A stretch of DNA of 64,000 nucleotides, taken from the NCBI GenBank assembly GCA_037951105.1, contig JBAMJV010009762.1, positions 62,001-126,000 on the forward strand, in the 5' to 3' direction. The notes beneath the pieces were generated by a model. It was not told the DNA's origin. It was given only the letters and a program-made list of their open reading frames with translations, and searched no databases. Within the stretch, counting starts at the first letter, position 1. Each line of letters begins with the position of its first letter. This document shows, piece by piece, positions 59,535 to 64,000 of the stretch. A program made the position numbers and the translations under genes. Source of the stretch: Echinarachnius parma (lineage: Eukaryota > Echinodermata > Echinoidea > Clypeasteroida > Echinarachniidae).

Positions 59535-60064
59535 TGGTTGTGGGTTGCAGTGTTCACTATGTAGAATTTTTCAAGAATCAATAAAGTCCATGCATGGTCA
59601 GTCGGGCTGTATATATATCCGTCGGGGTCCAATCGTAGCTCAAATCGTGATCACTCTTGATCCTCATCGTGAAAGACATCGCGACCACAATCGTATCCTA
59701 TCGCAACAGAGCGCATCGGTTCGTGATGAACGTATCGGAAGGTATCCTAACGTATCTGCACTTACGTACCCGATCGTGATGATCGTGTAACATCGAGACC
59801 CAATCGTGGACTCAATCGGGACAATCCTATCGGAACGTATAAGATCGTATCTAAACGGGAGACCAGATCGTGACAGATCGTGTGAGCTGAAATTTACCAA
59901 TCGTGACCATATCGCATCCAAGCGCACCAAATCGCACCAGAACGTATCGACTCGCATCCCTTCGTATCCAAACCTGAAATTTCAGGGAAGTTCCACGATC
60001 AGCTACGAATGGCCAATCGTGGCGTTCGTAATGGATCGCACGACAGTGGGAACGCCGCATAAAC

Positions 60065-60235
60065 GGGCATCCTCGGTGCTCCTACAGCTCTGAAGGATTT
60101 CATGGCAAACAAACACTTAACAAATCATAATCATAATCATAATAATCATAATAATCAAATCATAATAAAGGCAGTTTATGATCAAAACATTCTGCTGAAT
60201 CATGTATGTACGGATGAAAGTTCAATTCACACATT
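60065..60235 (+). repeat. Second copy of the 57.35/57.85-kb repeat
   Basis: GGCATCCTCGGTGCTCC to 'aaacaaacac', then 'aaaggcagtttatga' and CTGCTGAATCATGTATGTAC. Includes an (ATAATC)n stretch at 60120-60165. Confidence 0.7.
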
Positions 60236-60536
60236 CAGTTCAGTTTATTGTTGATATTATATCAAGAGGGTGGGAAACACCACAGTGGACCTTGCAGAGA
60301 GGTCCATTAACTTTGCAGATTTCATTTACACTTTGTTAAATTCAAGCAGAAATAAATCAGCTTTAGGGCCTATTGCTTTGTTCACATTAAAAAGAAATAG
60401 AAAAAATGTTTATTGCCACATCTACATTTTTATGATAGCATAATTGATCGTATTGATGTTTGAACGCTTGAAAAGGAACAATTAATTGTGTAGATTTCAA
60501 TCATATTTTGCTAAATGCAAACATACATTAAATCAA

Positions 60537-60563
60537 CAACAACAACAACAACAACAACAACAG
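60537..60563 (+). repeat. (AAC)n beside the SLC24A exon-2 donor
   Basis: Nine AAC units, ending a few bases from the splice donor of the SLC24A exon. Confidence 0.95.
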
Positions 60564-60574
60564 CAATAACTTAC

Positions 60575-62915
60575 GTTCGCACATGATTTCTAGCGAAGGG
60601 ACGAAGTAGGTAGAACATACGTAACCGATCGTCCCGCACAGATAGATGGCCGCCAAGAAGTTGACTACGAGCGCGCCGTTGAGTCGCTGTTCGTTCGTGA
60701 AGACCCCCTCGGGAAACTTTGTGATGCCCCTCTCGGTGCAGTTGGCGTCGGTGTCGTTGTCCGCATCATCGTCGCCCAGATCGAGAAAGAGAAGGCGCCG
60801 CGATCGCGATAGACTTTCCCTTGCATGACCTGATCATTAAAAAACAACTTGAAGACTATTAAAGGAATATAGTTGAGTTTTGGTATAGAGGGCGCTACAC
60901 AAAATAATTTGTTGTGAGATAATGAAAAACTGAGTGTAAAATTTGAAAAAGCATATGATTTTAATGACAGAATAAACTTTATTTGATCAAAATCGGTTCA
61001 GAAATGGCTGAAATATCCATAAATATAACCATTTGTAATAATTGTGGGGCCCCACAATTATTCGATAATTTTGAGCTAGGCGTTAACAAATGTTTAAAAA
61101 TGCTTCCTCTTTTCAAAAATGTACAAAAGCGGTTTTTAAATAGTTGTTGATTATCTCTCTATCTAATCACTATTTCACCAAAACATCACATGCACAATAT
61201 TTGATTGTAAATGGTTTAAACCAGTGAGTGTTTAGAGAGCGTCCTCTTTAGTTTTAACCCCTTGACTACGGGAACCAAGTGGGTTGTGTACAAAGGGAAC
61301 GGGGCTTTTTACTTAGTCATTTGTAAATTTGCATTCCTATCGAGCATGGTGGAGTTATAAATATTAGTTTGTATATAATGGTGCAGGTTTTAGTTACTTA
61401 AATTCAGTTTGATCAAAACTGTACCCTCTTTACCAGAACTCAACTATCCCTTTAAGCTAAATTTGAACATAAAACAGTTAAAATAATACATTTGCGTCAT
61501 CGAGCGAATGTGAAGACTTGTATAGAATCTTATGGAAATTAGTGATACACATCTCGATGTAATTATTACGTTATTAAAGATTCCATCGTTATCCAGGGCG
61601 ATGTCCAACGCGCCATTGAGTAAAAAGGGTGAAGCAGCGTGAATCGATAATGTCATTTATGTAAAACTATTGTTTACTGAAACAAAACTTTAGTAAGTGG
61701 ACTTCGTCAGAGTAGTAAAATAAACAGAGAGATATAAAATAGTCAAACCGAAATCAGAACAATTTACATTCTTTAATAGGCAAGAAAATACAAACAAGTT
61801 TAAATTTCATAAAAATAAATACACAAATAACAGTTATTATAATATACAGTAAGATTATTTCGACCTAAGATTGATCACGGAATCATGAAAACCTCTATAC
61901 ACTTTTTCAATTATGAAATCTGTACCCATATGTCTGAAATATTGTTGATAACAACGTTAACGTGCATGACGTGAAGCAGCAGTACTTGGTTATATGACCA
62001 AAATATAGATATTATGGATTAATATTATTCCTTATTTAAATAACTCATTTACGACTGGATGAATAGAAGGGTAAATGAATGAATGAAAGGGTGAATGGAT
62101 GGATGGATGGATGGATGGATGGATGGATGGATGGATGGATGGATGGATGGATGGATGGATGGATGGATGGATGGTCGGATGGATGGATGGATGGATGGAT
62201 GGATGGATGGATAAATGAATGAATGAATGAATGAATGAATGAATGAATGAATGAATGAATGAATGAATGCATGAATGAATGAATGAACGACTAAAATGAA
62301 TGAATGAACGAATGAACGAACGAACAAACAAACAAACAAACAAACAAACAAACAAACAAACAAACAAACAAACAAACAAACAAACGAACGAACGAACGAA
62401 CGAACGAACGAACGAACGAACGAACGAACGAACGAACGAACGAACGAACGAACGAACGAACAAACAAACGAATGAACGAAAGAAGGAACGAAGAACGAAC
62501 GAACAAACGAAAGTACGAATGAAGGAACGAACAAACGAACGAATGAACGAACGAACGAACGAACGAACGAACGAACGAACGAACGAACGAACGAACGAAC
62601 GAATGAACGAAAAAAGGAACAAAGAACGAATGAACGAAAGAAGGAACGAAGAACGAAGGAACGAAAGTACGAATGAAGGAATGAAGGAATGAATAAATAA
62701 ATGAATTCATGAACAAACGAACAAACGACCAAACAAATTAATACACGAATGAAGTATAACTTACCATTATGGAGCCCCTGATCGCTAAGTTTCCCTTGTC
62801 CAAAATATTGACTCCTCGTAAAATACGCCAATCCACCAGATAATAGAATCACCATTGATACTGTCCATCTTATAAAGGTGATGCGATGTAGTCTTTTGCT
62901 AGATTTTTCGGCCAT
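60575..62915 (-). CDS. SLC24A: SLC24A/NCKX Na+/Ca2+-K+ exchanger, first two coding exons
   Basis: Exon 1 (62915-62765, 151 nt) begins [20 protein letters not shown] and has a hydrophobic segment [12 protein letters not shown] (signal-anchor-like), donor ATG/GTAAGT. Exon 2 (60829-60575, 255 nt) has acceptor 'ttgttttttaatgatcag' and donor AAC/GTAAGT; the 1/2 phases join in frame. It reads [20 protein letters not shown], then [20 protein letters not shown] and [13 protein letters not shown]. This is the extracellular N-terminal end and first transmembrane helix of NCKX exchangers (NCT...FP..VF...ER..G ... YFVP.L..ICE), which extrude Ca2+ with K+ in exchange for Na+. The following GATFMAA exchanger repeat was not found at lower coordinates in this window. 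The exon is much GC-richer than its surroundings. The gene is partial here, or its next exon is far away. Confidence 0.85.
60863..61451 (-). mobile_element. TTAA-MITE family R1 in SLC24A intron 1
   Basis: TTAA (60859-60862 and 61452-61455). AGGAATATAGTTGAGTTTTG and CCAGAACTCAACTATCCCT ends. Lies 34 bp upstream of the exon-2 acceptor. A ~45-bp insert near 61258-61300 is not shared with other copies. Confidence 0.85.
61452..62045. other. SLC24A intron 1, nothing recognised
   Basis: A 70-codon minus ORF (61444-61656) has no splice sites at useful phases and no family resemblance. Confidence 0.5.
62046..62700 (+). repeat. Compound tetranucleotide microsatellite in SLC24A intron 1
   Basis: Successive blocks of ATGG (about 62093-62212), ATGA (62213-62310), AACA (62325-62385), AACG (62385-62460), mixed AACG/AAGG/AATG (62461-62545), AACG again (62546-62605) and decayed units to 62700. 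Neighbouring motifs differ by one base. Long Arg/Ser/Phe or His/Pro/Ser ORFs here are artefacts. Confidence 0.97.
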
Positions 62916-64000
62916 CCTTTATTTCAAAATGTAAATTTGAGGACAAGTTTGTCTCCTTTTCTCTACTCGAAAATAATATCCGTGGTTCATTAATATAATC
63001 GTTCAATTCAAAGTCAGCTTAATTCAATGGTTAAACTTGTAACGGTACAAAGGGTGGTCGTGGTATGCATAGCATGACGGTGCATTATTAGCATCGTTCA
63101 TATCGATGTTGTTATCACATGAGAAAGGTGAAGACAGTGAATATCAACGAATACTTGCAAATATTCGAAGATCTATCCGAGTCACATCGCTTACGCTCAG
63201 TTAAAACAAATTACCAGCTGTAAATTCAAAGTTAATGGTGCAGCATCATCTTGTTTTCATAAAGCACATCAGACTGGAAATAATACTAGAAGTAGTAGTA
63301 GTAGTATAATCCTCACTTGAAATCTAATATAAATATGATAAAGATAGCGAAAAGGGCAAAGGTAAAAGCAAACACACATGTGAACAGATAAAAGTAATGG
63401 TAAGGGTTCAATATGATGTATCTGCGAGGCTCCTGGGAAGCTTTCAATCACTATCAGCTACAACATGTGAATATAACCTCGACAGCTAGCGCATTATTTT
63501 TTGTCCATAAAAGTATCATCTCTTCATAATTATACCGCGAAATCCGTAATACATATAAAGTGAGGTACATACATACATAAGTCACATGTGGTGTAAAGAG
63601 GTTCAACGGTTGAAAATTCTCGTACATGTCCTGGTAATGATATATTGCAGCAAAAATGAGATGTGTACCAGACTGCTCAATTAAAATGCATATTCCATTA
63701 TATACGGTTCAGTATCAAGGTCGATTATCGATTCCTTGATTAATGTGGAAACGCTAGATCAAACAGCAGAACGAGCTTAATAATTATGCCCCAACAATAA
63801 ACAGCTAGAGGGCTGAGCCTTATAATACCGTCATGACCGTGCACTCTTCCGTCAACATGATCAACAAGATCCGTGGATGAGTATAATTCAACATATCATA
63901 TTATACGAACGTCTAGTAACCCTGAGATCGCGGCGGCTTTATATGTTGTTTTCAGCGTAAAGAGATTGGCATAGGCACTATAAAAAAATAATAATAATGA
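62916..64000. other. Upstream region of the SLC24A-like gene
   Basis: Expected 5' UTR/promoter side (minus-strand gene). Contains (AGT)n at about 63289-63306. No confident promoter element or further exon was seen. Confidence 0.4.

Larger units (their letters stand above)
57905..60063. mobile_element. PIF/Harbinger-superfamily element, deletion derivative
   Basis: TIRs of about 65 bp: TTTATGCGGCCTTCCCACTG on the left and its near complement on the right, both followed by TGCGATCC, 'acgaacgccacgattggcc' and AGCTGATCGTGG. Subterminal regions are packed with ATCGTG words. It carries a MADF-like gene (plus) and a Harbinger transposase remnant (minus), convergent. TA or AT may be the target duplication; the usual 3-bp TWA is not clear. 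Confidence 0.85.

Noticed and set aside
60665..60847. Minus-strand 60-codon ORF across SLC24A exon 2
   Set aside because: Wrong frame; the frame joined to exon 1 by splicing gives the NCKX signature instead.
61444..61656. Possible SLC24A intermediate exon
   Set aside because: No acceptor or donor at compatible phases, and exons 1 and 2 already join in phase without it.
62032..62915. ORFs up to 288 codons rich in RSFV or HPSI repeats
   Set aside because: They read the tetranucleotide microsatellite. Only the first 51 codons of the longest one are the genuine SLC24A exon 1, which ends at a splice donor.

Overview
This is AT-rich eukaryotic DNA, densely packed with transposons and satellites. 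It has GT-AG introns, a nuclear-type tRNA, non-LTR retrotransposons, a tyrosine-recombinase (DIRS-type) retrotransposon, PIF/Harbinger, hAT-like and TTAA-target elements, microsatellites and two satellite arrays. The host genes recognised (PLAC8/cornifelin family, SLC24A Na+/Ca2+-K+ exchanger, carbohydrate sulfotransferase) and the repeat style suggest a marine invertebrate deuterostome, perhaps an echinoderm. The species assignment is inference.

Only two host protein genes look real, both on the minus strand and both recovered as spliced exons rather than long ORFs. (1) A complete four-coding-exon PLAC8-family gene at 39.47-42.89 kb encodes 143 aa with compatible splice phases. Its introns carry seven extra copies of the cysteine-rich third exon, plus relic copies of exons 1 and 2. 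(2) The first two coding exons of an SLC24A/NCKX exchanger lie at 60.58-62.92 kb, with a 600-bp patchwork of tetranucleotide repeats in intron 1. A carbohydrate 6-O-sulfotransferase copy at 31.3-32.7 kb is a pseudogene with three in-frame stops. A tRNA-like gene (anticodon TCC) lies at 10.64-10.71 kb.

Layout: 0-1.2 kb RTE-type LINE relic joined to a Cys-rich tail; 1.3-4.7 kb giant inverted-repeat element with nested insertions; 5.24-10.37 kb DIRS-like element with perfect terminal inverted repeats and an internal complementary region, but no recognisable protein; 11.6-12.4 kb repeats carrying RFX X-box palindromes; 12.4-17.2 kb EN-RT LINE (minus) split by a hAT-like element; 18-31 kb MITEs, short LINE pieces, a possible solo LTR; 31-33.7 kb sulfotransferase pseudogene and an old duplication; 34.5-35.3 kb tandem GC-rich hairpin elements; 36.7-37.8 kb LINE 3' end; 39.5-43 kb PLAC8; 44-47.7 kb trinucleotide array and decayed tandem repeats; 47.7-52.2 kb a 184-bp satellite in head-to-head inverted blocks; 52.2-55.6 kb a poly(C)-bearing satellite with higher-order periodicity; 56.5-60.1 kb MITE, LINE tail and a PIF/Harbinger deletion derivative; 60.6-64 kb SLC24A 5' end.

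The most unusual items are the PLAC8 exon array, the DIRS-type element without coding content, and the paired satellites. Coordinates of repeats without target-site duplications are approximate, because all alignments were made by eye.
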